Source: JANQIV01 sp050117315
Lineage (GTDB): Bacteria > Bacteroidota > Ignavibacteria > Ignavibacteriales > Melioribacteraceae
DNA: 64,000 nt
Assembly (NCBI GenBank): GCA_050117315.1
Contig: JASFMY010000010.1
Location: 1 to 64,000, forward strand
Reading direction: 5' to 3'
Part shown: in pieces, positions 1-9,536 of the stretch
Numbering within the stretch: the first letter of the stretch is position 1
Layout of the letters: each line of letters starts with the position of its first letter
Notes under the pieces: model-generated
The model's database searches: none
Seen by the model: the letters and a program-made list of their open reading frames with translations, nothing else
What the model was told of the DNA's origin: nothing
Program-made: the position numbers and the translations under genes

Positions 1-344
1 TAGTTTTTAGTAAAAGTTACATTTGCAAAAGGGAAACTGTCAAATTATATTGTATAGTTTTAATAGTATCCGGAAAAGTTTCCCTTTGATCTTCAACTAC
101 AAATTCCTATGTAAACTTTTTCAATTTACATAATTCCTTTGAAAGTCTTTGTGCGGGTAACTTCCCATCTCTCAAACTTATTTAGTTTGCCAAGCAGTTC
201 CTATTGTATTATCTCATTCTTTGATTCATATCTTACTTATTAATGTTGATAATAACTTATCAAAAAATTATTTTATTTTAAAATTTCCCGGCTATATACC
301 GTTATTGTAATTATAGTTTTATATTTTTATTTAGATCTAAAAAA
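1..344. other. intergenic region upstream of the helicase cluster
   Basis: I see no convincing ORF here. It holds a spaced inverted repeat (AAAGGGAAACT at 28-38 and AGTTTCCCTTT at 77-87), possibly the 3' end of a transcript entering from the left, and a tight dyad at 246-263 that is listed separately. The rest is AT-rich and featureless. Confidence 0.5.
246..263. promoter_or_regulatory. 18-bp dyad, possible operator
   Basis: TTGATAA-TAAC-TTATCAA is a perfect 7-bp inverted repeat with a 4-base centre, about 80 bases before the PIF1-type helicase start. Its size fits a dimeric repressor site, but no regulator gene lies beside it within the window. AT-rich DNA yields such dyads by chance, so this is weak. 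Confidence 0.25.
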
Positions 345-1709
345 ATGACTAATTTCCTTACCCCGAATACTGCAAATACCATAACACCACGATACATATC
401 GTCCCCTAAAACAAAAGTAAAGTCATACGACATTTCCAATATTGAAATAAATAACGATTTTAAGTTAGCCGTCGATATAATCGAAAAGAACAGCAGCAGT
501 ATTTTTATAACCGGTAAAGCCGGTACGGGAAAATCAACATTCTTAAAATATATTCGTGCAACAACAGAGAAAAACATTGTTGTGCTTGCCTATACAGGCT
601 TGGCAGCTATAAATATTGATGGTCAAACCATACATTCCTTTTTTAAATTTCCGCATACATTCATTGATCCGGATAAGGTTAGACCGTTATATGACAAAGG
701 TGTTATTAAGAAACTTGATTTAATGATAATTGACGAAGTTTCAATGGTCAGAGCCGACCTTATGGACGGTATAGACACATCATTAAGATTAAGCCGAAAA
801 AACAACTTGCCTTTTGGCGGTGTTCAAATGGTTTTTATCGGCGATTTATTTCAATTGCCCCCAATAGTTAAAGGTAAAGAATTGAAGGAATACTTTGAAG
901 AGCATTATGGAAGCCCGTATTTTTTTAGTGCAAAAGTATTTAATAAAATTACCATTCAAATGTTGGAACTGAACAAAATTTATCGTCAGACTGATAACGA
1001 ATTAATTGAGTTTCTTAACAGGGTTAGAGAAAAGAAAATCAATGGTGATTTATTATCTAAATTTAACAAGCGTGTAGTTTTCAATAACACAAATAATAGA
1101 GATTCATTTGTAACCTTAACACCAACAAATGCAATTGCTAATAATATTAATCAAGAGTATTTAGGTAAAATTAACTCGCATGAGTATGTTTACTGTGCTT
1201 ACAAAGAAGGTAAATTTGATGTTGGTTCATACCCGGCGGAAGAAAAACTTAAATTAAAAGTTGATGCCCAAGTAATCCTTGTAAAAAACGACACAGATAA
1301 AAGATGGGTCAACGGAACAATTTGCAAAATATCCAGGTTGTCCCCTTCGCAAATATTTGTAAACATTGACGGATATATTCACGAAGTTAAAAAAGAGATT
1401 TGGGAAAACATTGAATACTTTTTTGAGAGGGAGAAAAAGAAAATTGAAGAAAAGGTGATTGGTGTATATGAACAATACCCCATTAAACTAGCCTGGGCTT
1501 TAACAATCCATAAAAGTCAGGGTCAAACATTTTCAAAAGTTATTGTAGATATGGGTAACGGAGCATTTGCACACGGGCAGACTTATGTTGCCTTAAGTCG
1601 CTGTACATCAATGGAAGGTCTGCTGCTTAAAAGACCGCTTAAATATAAAGACATAATTTTAGATGATGCAATTTATAAAGCTCAAGATATATTTAATAAG
1701 ATTAACTAA
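345..1709 (+). CDS. PIF1-type superfamily 1 DNA helicase
   Basis: Predicted ATP-dependent DNA helicase of the PIF1/RecD-like branch of superfamily 1, 454 residues, cytoplasmic. Visible motifs: Walker A GKAGTGKST (57-65), Walker B IIDE (128-131), GDLFQLPPIV (166-175), and near the C-terminus LTIHKSQGQTF (about 386-396) followed by VALSRCTS, the typical PIF1/UvrD C-terminal signature. PIF1 helicases unwind 5'-3' and resolve G4 or stalled forks; many bacterial relatives are stand-alone proteins of this size. The gene precedes the BrxD-like ATPase on the same strand with a 94-base gap, so co-transcription is possible but not shown. It may be a housekeeping helicase or an accessory part of the cluster; the sequence does not decide. 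The ATG at 345 is the first Met of the frame; no strong ribosome binding site is seen. Confidence 0.85.
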   Translation: MTNFLTPNTANTITPRYISSPKTKVKSYDISNIEINNDFKLAVDIIEKNSSSIFITGKAGTGKSTFLKYIRATTEKNIVVLAYTGLAAINIDGQTIHSFFKFPHTFIDPDKVRPLYDKGVIKKLDLMIIDEVSMVRADLMDGIDTSLRLSRKNNLPFGGVQMVFIGDLFQLPPIVKGKELKEYFEEHYGSPYFFSAKVFNKITIQMLELNKIYRQTDNELIEFLNRVREKKINGDLLSKFNKRVVFNNTNNRDSFVTLTPTNAIANNINQEYLGKINSHEYVYCAYKEGKFDVGSYPAEEKLKLKVDAQVILVKNDTDKRWVNGTICKISRLSPSQIFVNIDGYIHEVKKEIWENIEYFFEREKKKIEEKVIGVYEQYPIKLAWALTIHKSQGQTFSKVIVDMGNGAFAHGQTYVALSRCTSMEGLLLKRPLKYKDIILDDAIYKAQDIFNKIN

Positions 1710-1803
1710 TATATTGTTAACAACTGGAAACTTTGTGAAATATGAAAAAGCCACATAAATATTTTTGATAATTATTTTTTCTTCGACAAGGAGTTTAAAT
1801 ATT

Positions 1804-4698
1804 ATGAAAATTATACCAATACTTGAAAAGTATTCAGATGCTGCCATTGATCAATTAGCTGCAGACAAAGTAGATGAATCAGCTAATTTACGCTTACCAA
1901 GAAATATTATTACCCAGGAAATAACATCGGCATTAAGTTCATTAACATATGTTGCGGAAGCTTTAGCACCGTCAAGACCCCCAACCTATGCTTTCATAAA
2001 ATTATTGCTTGAAGCTCAAGATCATATATTGCCGGTAGAAGGTTTTCAAGAGAATGTGATGCAAGCTACGGCTGAAATGACATCAAAGGCTGAAAGCGGC
2101 GAAGGTCTTTCGTCAACAAAAAATTATAAATTGTATATAAACATACTGAAGAATGCATGGGAAAGCGGAAATGAAATTGATAGAAGCGAGGCTCAACTCT
2201 TAGAAGCCTTAAGAAACGAACTCGGGATATGGACGCGTGAATATTTACTTCTTGAGCATCATCCCGAAGTCAGGAAATTATGGGATGTTTCAGGCTCGTA
2301 TGTTGCAACAAGAAACCGCCTTTTAATTACGGGCTTAGTATTAACATTTGAAAATAATTATATAATTGCTGAAGAAGTTGCACTACAAATTCGAAGGTTG
2401 TGGGGCATAGATTTAGAAAAAAGTAGTTATGCCAGGATGCTGAATGACACTAAAAATGAACAACTTTATAATGCTTTAGAAAAAATAGGTTTATTGGTTG
2501 GCGGTACAAAGGAAGAAAGAATACAAAGAATTATTAATGCCCTTGTACCTCCTTCCGAACTTTTAGAAACAATTTCAATTGATGAATTAAGAGATTATTG
2601 CAGACAAAATAATATTCAAGTATCGGGCAAAAAATCCGATGTAATTTCCAATATCATTACTCATTTTGATCACGGTAATGATTTAAAAAATCTAGAAGTT
2701 GAAGTTGTCGAACCCTTGGTTCCTTCTGAACCTGAAGATAGAAAGCTAAACGACGAAACATTTGCAAAACTTTTACAATATTTTACAAATGATCAACTAT
2801 ATGATATGCTTTCCCTAAGTTATTTAAAGACAAGCGGCACTAAAGAAGAAAAGATAGAAAGATTAGTTAGCAGCACATGGTCCGAGACCAGCATTCTAAA
2901 CAATCTCAGAAAGATCGAACTCTCTAATATTTGTTCTAAATTGGGTATACCTATATCAGGTATTAAAAATGAATTAATTGAACGGGTAATTGAAGAAGCG
3001 TCAATACGATTTGGCACGTCATATCAAAAAGCACTAGAACAAGATCAAGAAAGCAGCATAGAAGCCATGCATTTAAATGAGGCTACTGAAGACTCTGATC
3101 TTGTTGAAATTGAGAATTCAATTAGGCAGATTGAATTGCCGACGGCTTTCAAAGAAATAGAGGAAGAATTTACGGAGCTTGATAAAGATGAACAAATAAT
3201 TCTTGCTCTCATAAAAGAAACTAAATCCTTAACCGAACAGGATATTGAACGTGCAAGCAAACGCCACGGACTTGGATGGTTTTTAACAAAAGCTCATATG
3301 TCTGAAATGATTTACAAACTAAGAAAATCTCTAAAAACACCTGTCAAAGTTAAGAGCGTTAGAAGCATAAACATTTATGAATGGATCGGTGAAAAATTGT
3401 TACAGGATAATACGAAAGACCGTAAAACATCAAAAGACATTATTGATGCCCTTAGGCAAGGTGTGGTACCGGAGAAAGACCTTGATGTTTTAATCGTTGA
3501 CCAAACTAAAACCCATCAATATCTAAAAGAGTTATTAGAAGAAACAAGAAATAATAACTCGCAATTTAAATTTATAAGAGGACCTTACGGTGCAGGTAAA
3601 ACATTTTTATGTTCATGGCTTAGGGAATATGCTCTTAACAATGAATTTGCTGTCTCAACTGTTAATATTGGTCCCGATCAACCTTTGTCTGATTTACCTG
3701 TTTTCTTTTCGGGTTTAATCAATGGATTAAGAACTTTGGAAAAACGAGACTCAAATTCTTTGGTGGATATTTTAGAATCGTGGTTGTTAAATATTCATAG
3801 GAAGACTGCACAAATTGAAGGAATGACTTCTTTAGAATCTTCAACTCAAAAACAATTAAAAAATATTGTAGAAAAGAGAGTCGAGTCGGAGCTTGCATAT
3901 TTAGCTGATTTGGATCCGGGATTTGCTCCTGCTTTAAGAGCATTCTATAGAGCACGAAGTAACGGCAACCAGGTTATTGCCTCAACTGCTGCAGCATGGT
4001 TGAGCGGCAGCCGCTCAATGTCAACACGCAACCTTAGTGAAATTGGTGTAAAGGGCTATTTAGAGCCGAACGAAGTTTTCCCAAGGATAAGAGCGTTACT
4101 GGAAGTTATAAGAGGTGCACGGTATCAAGGGTTATTATTACTTGTTGATGAGTTGGAATTAATAAGAAGATTTCCCCATACAAGGCAAAGAGAACAAGCT
4201 TTGGAAATTCTTCGCTTATTAATTGATGAATCCGGGAAAAACGGTTTCCCGGGATGCCTCTTAATTTTTACAGGTACAGATGCCTTTTTTGAAGATGATC
4301 GCGCAGGGCTCAAAAGTTATGAGGCATTAGCCGACAGGGTAACGGTTCCTAATGTTTCTGATATAATAAGTAGTATGAGACAGCCTGTTATAACTCTTGA
4401 AGGACTGAACTACAAAAAACTTTTGGATGTAGCAGTAAAAATAAGAGATATACACGGAGTTGCATATAACTGGAACAGCAAAGAAGGATTATCTGACGAT
4501 ATGTTGAATAATTTAGTTAGAGACTGGACTGCTTTTGGTGAAGAAGAAATTAAAAGAAAACCACGCCCTGTCTTAAGAGAATTAATAAATATTCTCGATC
4601 TATGTGAAGAAAATCCGGGCATTTCTTATAGGGACCTGATGAAGGTCAACAATAATGAGAATAAAACAGCCTTGCAAATAACATCAATTTTAAATTGA
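1804..4698 (+). CDS. BrxD-like (DUF2791-type) P-loop ATPase with SAP-like repeats
   Basis: 964-residue ATPase. The C-terminal half carries Walker A GPYGAGKT (593-600) and a Walker B-like VDELE (about 781-785), followed by an FTGTDAFF segment and a RQPVITLEG region, a pattern I recognise from BREX BrxD/DUF2791 ATPases. The N-terminal half is different: a helical segment near 108-165 with GNEIDRSEAQLL, reminiscent of TerB-like domains, then four SAP-like helix-extended-helix repeats in two pairs near 221-245, 261-285, 332-356 and 374-398 (GGTKEERIQRII, SGKKSDVISNII, SGTKEEKIERLV, SGIKNELIERVI). SAP motifs usually bind DNA. I chose ATG 1804 because AAGGAG lies about 10 bases upstream; an in-frame start at 1765 has no such site. 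The stop overlaps the next ATG by one base (TGATG), so this ATPase and the Lhr-like helicase are almost surely co-translated. The likely role is anti-phage defence, by analogy with BREX type 2 and Shango. Confidence 0.8.
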   Translation: MKIIPILEKYSDAAIDQLAADKVDESANLRLPRNIITQEITSALSSLTYVAEALAPSRPPTYAFIKLLLEAQDHILPVEGFQENVMQATAEMTSKAESGEGLSSTKNYKLYINILKNAWESGNEIDRSEAQLLEALRNELGIWTREYLLLEHHPEVRKLWDVSGSYVATRNRLLITGLVLTFENNYIIAEEVALQIRRLWGIDLEKSSYARMLNDTKNEQLYNALEKIGLLVGGTKEERIQRIINALVPPSELLETISIDELRDYCRQNNIQVSGKKSDVISNIITHFDHGNDLKNLEVEVVEPLVPSEPEDRKLNDETFAKLLQYFTNDQLYDMLSLSYLKTSGTKEEKIERLVSSTWSETSILNNLRKIELSNICSKLGIPISGIKNELIERVIEEASIRFGTSYQKALEQDQESSIEAMHLNEATEDSDLVEIENSIRQIELPTAFKEIEEEFTELDKDEQIILALIKETKSLTEQDIERASKRHGLGWFLTKAHMSEMIYKLRKSLKTPVKVKSVRSINIYEWIGEKLLQDNTKDRKTSKDIIDALRQGVVPEKDLDVLIVDQTKTHQYLKELLEETRNNNSQFKFIRGPYGAGKTFLCSWLREYALNNEFAVSTVNIGPDQPLSDLPVFFSGLINGLRTLEKRDSNSLVDILESWLLNIHRKTAQIEGMTSLESSTQKQLKNIVEKRVESELAYLADLDPGFAPALRAFYRARSNGNQVIASTAAAWLSGSRSMSTRNLSEIGVKGYLEPNEVFPRIRALLEVIRGARYQGLLLLVDELELIRRFPHTRQREQALEILRLLIDESGKNGFPGCLLIFTGTDAFFEDDRAGLKSYEALADRVTVPNVSDIISSMRQPVITLEGLNYKKLLDVAVKIRDIHGVAYNWNSKEGLSDDMLNNLVRDWTAFGEEEIKRKPRPVLRELINILDLCEENPGISYRDLMKVNNNENKTALQITSILN

Positions 4699-5837
4699 TG
4701 GATAATACTTTGAATAATAAATCGCCGGAACTGAATAGTTTACATCCTAAACTCCAAGAATATACTTTTGATAATTGGGATGGCCTTTCCGACATACAAA
4801 AAGCAGCTATCCCTTTGATATTGAGTGGTACTGACTGCGTAATTGAAGCGCCAACAGCAGGCGGTAAAACTGAAGCAGTATTTTTTCCGGTATTAACGCG
4901 CTCGTCAAAAGAGAAAAAGCCATCTGTCCAAATATTATACTTAGCTCCGCTGAGAGCCTTATTAAATGATATTGAACTACGTGCAGAAAAATATGCGGAA
5001 AAATGCGGACTGCATTGTTTTAAATGGCATGGCGATGTCGGGCAAAATTATAAGATCAAAGAGTTTAATAATCCGTCTCAACTTCTTTTGACCACCCCTG
5101 AATCTTTGGAAGCTATAATGCTAAGAAAAGCTGGGTGGAATAAATTCTTCGCAGACCTTGAAGTAATTATAATTGATGAAGCTCATAATTTTGCAGCAAG
5201 CGACAGGGGATGTCATTTAATTGCTTTGCTGGAAAGATTAGAACAAGCTGTTAATAAGAAGCCTCAACGAATCGCAATTTCTGCTACTATCGGTAACCCT
5301 GAAGACATGCTGTATTGGCTTGCAGGAAAGGAAAGAGAGAAAGGCAAGAATGTTAAGGTTGTTGCAAAAGTTGAGAAACAAAAAGTTTATAAAATATTAT
5401 TCTTTAATGAGGATAATGACGCTTATGATAAGCCTGAATCTTCGGCACTCTACCGATATTTTAATGAACTGTATTATAATTTGCTTCCAAACAAAAAATC
5501 GATTGTATTCGGAGGTTCAAGATCTTATACTGAGTCATTGGCAACTGCAATCAACCAAATGAATAAACGAACCGGAACAAAAAAAACTGTCGGAGTTCGT
5601 ACCCATCATTCTGCCGTAAGTAAATATTACCGCGAAGAAGCAGAAAGGTTAATAAAAGTGAAAGCCTCCCTTGAAACTGGAATAGACGCTATTATTAGCA
5701 CTTCTACTCTTGAGTTAGGTATAGACGTAGGCGAATTAGACCAAATTATTCAAGCAGGTAAACCTTACAAGCTCAAGTTCATTTCTTCAAAGAGTTGGAA
5801 GAACAGGAAGAAGGCCAAACAAACCGCAGATATTTAA
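4698..5837 (+). CDS. Lhr-like DEAH helicase, N-terminal part (frameshifted)
   Basis: Superfamily 2 helicase, first RecA domain and most of the second. Motifs: Walker A APTAGGKT (51-58), LAPLRALL (motif Ia), TTPESLEA (Ib), DEAH (160-163), SAT (195-197) and, near the end, STSTLELGIDVGELDQII (motif V). After this the frame runs into IWKN-like nonsense and stops at 5837. The +1 frame continues perfectly with SSFLQRVGRTGRRP, which is motif VI and must follow motif V in the intact enzyme. Removing one A from CTCAAGTTC (5772-5780) restores one reading frame of about 743 residues to 6927. The ATG at 4698 overlaps the ATPase stop. Relatives (BrxHI, SngC-like) act with BrxD-type ATPases. Whether the break is real, an assembly error or a programmed shift cannot be told here. 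Confidence 0.85.
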   Translation: MDNTLNNKSPELNSLHPKLQEYTFDNWDGLSDIQKAAIPLILSGTDCVIEAPTAGGKTEAVFFPVLTRSSKEKKPSVQILYLAPLRALLNDIELRAEKYAEKCGLHCFKWHGDVGQNYKIKEFNNPSQLLLTTPESLEAIMLRKAGWNKFFADLEVIIIDEAHNFAASDRGCHLIALLERLEQAVNKKPQRIAISATIGNPEDMLYWLAGKEREKGKNVKVVAKVEKQKVYKILFFNEDNDAYDKPESSALYRYFNELYYNLLPNKKSIVFGGSRSYTESLATAINQMNKRTGTKKTVGVRTHHSAVSKYYREEAERLIKVKASLETGIDAIISTSTLELGIDVGELDQIIQAGKPYKLKFISSKSWKNRKKAKQTADI

Positions 5838-5841
5838 AGGT

Positions 5842-6927
5842 TTGTGCTTAAAAAGTGATGATTTGATTTTGCTTAGTGCTGTTGTAAATCTAGGATTAAA
5901 AGGTATATCAAATAAAATAAACTTTCCTACTAAAGCTTATCATATTATGGCTCACCAGGTAATTTGTTTGAGCCTTCAGAAAAACGGCGTTAACGTATTG
6001 GAAGCATGGGATATCCTTTCAAAAGCTAATTGCTTCTCAGGTATTACATTCCAAAAATTCACTATGATGATTAATTTTATGCTTGAACATGAATACTTAA
6101 GAAAAGTTGATGAATTATTAGTTGTAGGAGAAGAATGTGAAAAAAAATATTTAGGGGCTAATTGGAGAAAACTATTTGCCGTATTTGACGGCAGCCCAAT
6201 GTATGATGTTTGGGAAGAAAAGAAACATATCGGTACTTTGGATGCTGCTTTTGTAGATGCCCTGAATATACCTTTCTTATTTGTGCTGGGCGGTATTGAA
6301 TGGGAGGCATACAAAATCAAACCAGAATCAAGAGAGATATTTGCCCGGAAAACCAAAATAGGAGACGCTCCCAAATGGGTTGTCTACGGCGGGCAACAAG
6401 TTCCTTATGAAACTGCAAAAGAAGCAGGCAAAATTTTATTTGGAAATGAAAAAATAAATTTCTTAAATGATGAGGCAGAAGCATGTATTTTATCACTTCG
6501 GGAAAAAATAAAAAGCATTAATTGGACGGATCAAAATTGGGTAATCAACCTATTGAACAAAAACAAGGTTGAAATATGGACTTTTGCAGGTGACAGAATA
6601 AATAAAACTTTATCTAAGTTATTAACTATTTCAGGAATAGGATTAGCAACATCAAGTTACCAGAAAGTTGAGGTTAGGAAAAAGGAAGACAATGAACTGA
6701 AGCTTGACACCTTAATTCACGAATTTTTGAATAAACTAAAATTAATGGATAGGCAAACATTTTACCTCTTTGAGAAACAACTATTGGAAGAAATCAAATT
6801 AGCTAAATTTTCGAAATTTACTATGTTGCTTCATGAAGAGTTATGGCATGAAACAGTTGCTGAGCAAACATTTGACATGGAAGGATTAGTCGCCGAGATA
6901 AAAAATGAGAACATTCTCATAATTTGA
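5842..6927 (+). CDS. Lhr-like DEAH helicase, C-terminal part (frameshifted)
   Basis: This frame encodes the remainder of the helicase begun at 4698. The meaningful homologous sequence starts upstream of the nominal TTG at 5842, at about 5773, where QRVGRTGRR (arginine-finger motif VI) is read. The 361 residues from 5842 contain a winged-helix-like and C-terminal region typical of Lhr-type helicases, including FVLGGIEWEA and GDAPKWVVYGG, resembling the beta-rich Lhr core; the assignment beyond motif VI is from general resemblance. It is unlikely to be translated alone, since TTG 5842 has no ribosome binding site and would lack all ATPase motifs. It ends 137 bases before the M28 peptidase gene. 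Confidence 0.8.
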   Translation: MCLKSDDLILLSAVVNLGLKGISNKINFPTKAYHIMAHQVICLSLQKNGVNVLEAWDILSKANCFSGITFQKFTMMINFMLEHEYLRKVDELLVVGEECEKKYLGANWRKLFAVFDGSPMYDVWEEKKHIGTLDAAFVDALNIPFLFVLGGIEWEAYKIKPESREIFARKTKIGDAPKWVVYGGQQVPYETAKEAGKILFGNEKINFLNDEAEACILSLREKIKSINWTDQNWVINLLNKNKVEIWTFAGDRINKTLSKLLTISGIGLATSSYQKVEVRKKEDNELKLDTLIHEFLNKLKLMDRQTFYLFEKQLLEEIKLAKFSKFTMLLHEELWHETVAEQTFDMEGLVAEIKNENILII

Positions 6928-7064
6928 TCTTCATACTTTCAAGAATGATTTACTATTTGGCTTTTTCTAAGTAGTATCTTAGTAGTCCTTTCATGCCACA
7001 AAACAAACCTTTTTTATTATTCATTTGTTTAACTTTACTATTACTTTTTTAAATTGTTTATAAT

Positions 7065-8711
7065 ATGAGATACCCTTCAAACATATTGATATATGCCTTC
7101 TTTTTATGCAGCACAATTTTGGCACAGGGTATTGATAATATCGATGCTTATTTATCAAAAGATTCAATAAGAACGCATATTGAAAAACTGGGCAGCGATG
7201 AATTTGAAGGAAGAGGGACCGGACAAAAAGGAGGAATGCTTGCAGCAAATTACCTAGCTAAACAATTTAATAATTACGGGCTTTATAAAATAGGTGATAA
7301 CAATTCTTATTTTCAACTTATACCTATGCATTCTAATAAACCCTTGAAAGAATCGGAGCTTATTCTTTACAAAAAAAATAATAATACGAAACTGGAATTA
7401 TTCAACGACTACGTTTTATTCAAAACCGGACAGCAGACTTTTATACCAAGCCCTTTGGAAATGGTATTTGCCGGTTACGGAATAATTGCCCCCGAATATG
7501 ATTACAACGACTATACGGAGCTCGATGTTGAAAACAAAATTGCTGTTGTACTGGACGGGGAACCTTTATCCGGCAATCCCGATTTTTTTGAAGCCGGTTT
7601 TAACACTATCTACAGCCAGGCCGAATCAAAAATAAGAATGGCTTTTTCAAGAGGAGCAAAAGGCATTGTGATAATTCCTAATCCGTTAAAAGACAATTTC
7701 TTTGAATGGGAACACTTAAAAAGGCAATATGATTTTGATGATATAACACTTGCTTATTTTGCTTCAGGCATGTTTGGAGTAATAATAAATCCCGAATCGG
7801 CAGAAAGCATTTTTGAAAATTCTCAATATTCAATTGATGATATTTTCAAAATGGATTTAAACGGGAGAGTAAAAAGTTTTTCTTTAAAAACACAGCTTTC
7901 TTTTGACGGTAAATTTAAGAAAAAAGATTTTATTGCAAATAATGCACTGGGATTATTACAGGGATCCGATCCCGAACTAAAAGATGAATATATAATTATA
8001 TCTGCACACTATGACCACCTGGGCATAGGTCCCCCGGTAAAAAACGATTCTATTTACAACGGTGTTTTTGACAATGCCGCCGGTTGTGCAGCGCTTCTGG
8101 AAATAAGCAGAATTATGTCTTTGATGAAAGTAAAACCCAAAAGATCAATCTTATTTTTTCTTAGTACGGGTGAAGAGTACGGGCTGCTTGGTACTACCTA
8201 TTATACCGACAGACCTGTTGTTCCTTTGTATAAAACTGTTGCAAATATTAATATAGACGGCTTAGCTTCGTTTGATAAATTTAACGGCATTGTAGGAATA
8301 GGACAAAAATATTCAACCCTTGATAAGTTCTTTAAAAAAACGGCTGAAGAAACCGGATTAAAAATTGATTCAATTCCTTCAATTTTTCAATCTACGGAAG
8401 CATTTAACCGGTCAGACCAAATTGCCTTTGCAAAAGCCGGAATTCCTTCGATCCTTGTTTTGGATGGAACCGATTATCAAAATATTTCTACTGAAGAAGG
8501 AATCAAAAAAATTATAAATTATCAGCAGAATTTTTACCACACGCCGTTTGACGATTTAAATCAATACATCAATTACGATGCGGCTTTGCAGCACATTGAA
8601 TTTTTAACAAGATTAATCATTAATATTGCTAACTCGGATAACAAACCGGAATGGAATGATAATTCCCCCTATATAAATGCAAGGTTAAGATCAAAGGCCG
8701 AGAAAAAATAA
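7065..8711 (+). CDS. M28 family zinc aminopeptidase, secreted
   Basis: 548-residue exported metallopeptidase. A signal peptide (residues 1-20, ending ILAQG) is followed by a PA-like insert and the M28 catalytic domain. Zinc ligands and catalytic residues are visible in order: SAHYDHLG, GVFDNAAG, STGEEYGLLG (the EE pair), NINIDG and YHTPFDD near the C-terminus. M28 enzymes remove N-terminal amino acids from peptides in the periplasm or outside the cell and are common in peptide-using Bacteroidetes relatives. The stop codon is immediately followed by the TTG start of the PstS-like gene, suggesting one transcript. Confidence 0.92.
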   Translation: MRYPSNILIYAFFLCSTILAQGIDNIDAYLSKDSIRTHIEKLGSDEFEGRGTGQKGGMLAANYLAKQFNNYGLYKIGDNNSYFQLIPMHSNKPLKESELILYKKNNNTKLELFNDYVLFKTGQQTFIPSPLEMVFAGYGIIAPEYDYNDYTELDVENKIAVVLDGEPLSGNPDFFEAGFNTIYSQAESKIRMAFSRGAKGIVIIPNPLKDNFFEWEHLKRQYDFDDITLAYFASGMFGVIINPESAESIFENSQYSIDDIFKMDLNGRVKSFSLKTQLSFDGKFKKKDFIANNALGLLQGSDPELKDEYIIISAHYDHLGIGPPVKNDSIYNGVFDNAAGCAALLEISRIMSLMKVKPKRSILFFLSTGEEYGLLGTTYYTDRPVVPLYKTVANINIDGLASFDKFNGIVGIGQKYSTLDKFFKKTAEETGLKIDSIPSIFQSTEAFNRSDQIAFAKAGIPSILVLDGTDYQNISTEEGIKKIINYQQNFYHTPFDDLNQYINYDAALQHIEFLTRLIINIANSDNKPEWNDNSPYINARLRSKAEKK

Positions 8712-9533
8712 TTGAAAAAAATTCTACTCATATTGCTGGTAATAATTGGCGGCTGCTATGCAATTAAAGAGGAAACAGACGTCATCAGGATAAAAGGCTC
8801 AGATACAATGCGGCCGCTTACGGAGAATCTTGCCAGGGAATTTATGAGGCTTAACGGCAACGTTTCAATTTATGTGTTAGGCGGCGGAACGTCCACCGGC
8901 ATAGAATCCTTAATTAACGGTAAAGTAGAAATCTCTACTGCTTCAAGACTTCTTAAACCCGGGGAACAAAAGCTGCTGTCTAATTATTATCAATCAGTCG
9001 GGATGTATTTTCTTGTAGCTAAGGACGGCTTAAGCGTTTATGTGAATTTAAATAACCCGGTTGAAAACGTATCTCTTGATCAGTTAAGAAAAATATATAA
9101 TTGTGAAATAACAAACTGGAAACAACTCGGAGGCAATGACGCCGAAATTGATGTGATAATCAGAACACCGAATTCTGGTACGCATTATTACTTCAAAGAG
9201 CATGTTATGAACGGTGAAGAATACTGCGGCGACCTAACTGTCAAATCATCAATTGATGATATAATTGATGCTATAGCAAAAGATAAAAATGCTATAGGCT
9301 TTGGCGGCATAGGGTATTCCGGTAATGTAAAACATCTAAAAATTAACGATGTTTATCCATCCGAAGAAAATGTACTTAACGATACTTACCCGATTTCAAG
9401 ATATTTACATTTCTTTACAACCAGGTCACCCTCAGGCAATGTAAGAAAATTTATCGACTGGGTAATGGGCAGCGAAGGACAGGAGATTATCAGGAGCTCC
9501 GGCTACATTCCTTTATTCGATAAATCATATTAA
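8712..9533 (+). CDS. PstS-like phosphate-binding lipoprotein
   Basis: 273 residues. A lipoprotein signal is present (hydrophobic stretch then IIGGC, Cys at residue 15), followed by a periplasmic binding-protein fold of the PstS type: IKGSDTMRPL near the N-terminus and GGGTSTGIESLINGKVEI, which matches the phosphate-loop region of PstS proteins, and IIRTPNSGTHYYFKEHV. It would bind phosphate or a similar oxyanion at the cell surface. No pstCAB genes follow, so it is an orphan here. The start is TTG 8712 directly after the peptidase stop; the signal peptide begins at once, which supports it. Confidence 0.85.
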   Translation: MKKILLILLVIIGGCYAIKEETDVIRIKGSDTMRPLTENLAREFMRLNGNVSIYVLGGGTSTGIESLINGKVEISTASRLLKPGEQKLLSNYYQSVGMYFLVAKDGLSVYVNLNNPVENVSLDQLRKIYNCEITNWKQLGGNDAEIDVIIRTPNSGTHYYFKEHVMNGEEYCGDLTVKSSIDDIIDAIAKDKNAIGFGGIGYSGNVKHLKINDVYPSEENVLNDTYPISRYLHFFTTRSPSGNVRKFIDWVMGSEGQEIIRSSGYIPLFDKSY

Positions 9534-9536
9534 AAT

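Noticed and set aside
8712..9533. Part of a phosphate ABC transporter operon
   Set aside because: No permease or ATPase gene follows; a nitroreductase lies convergently after it.
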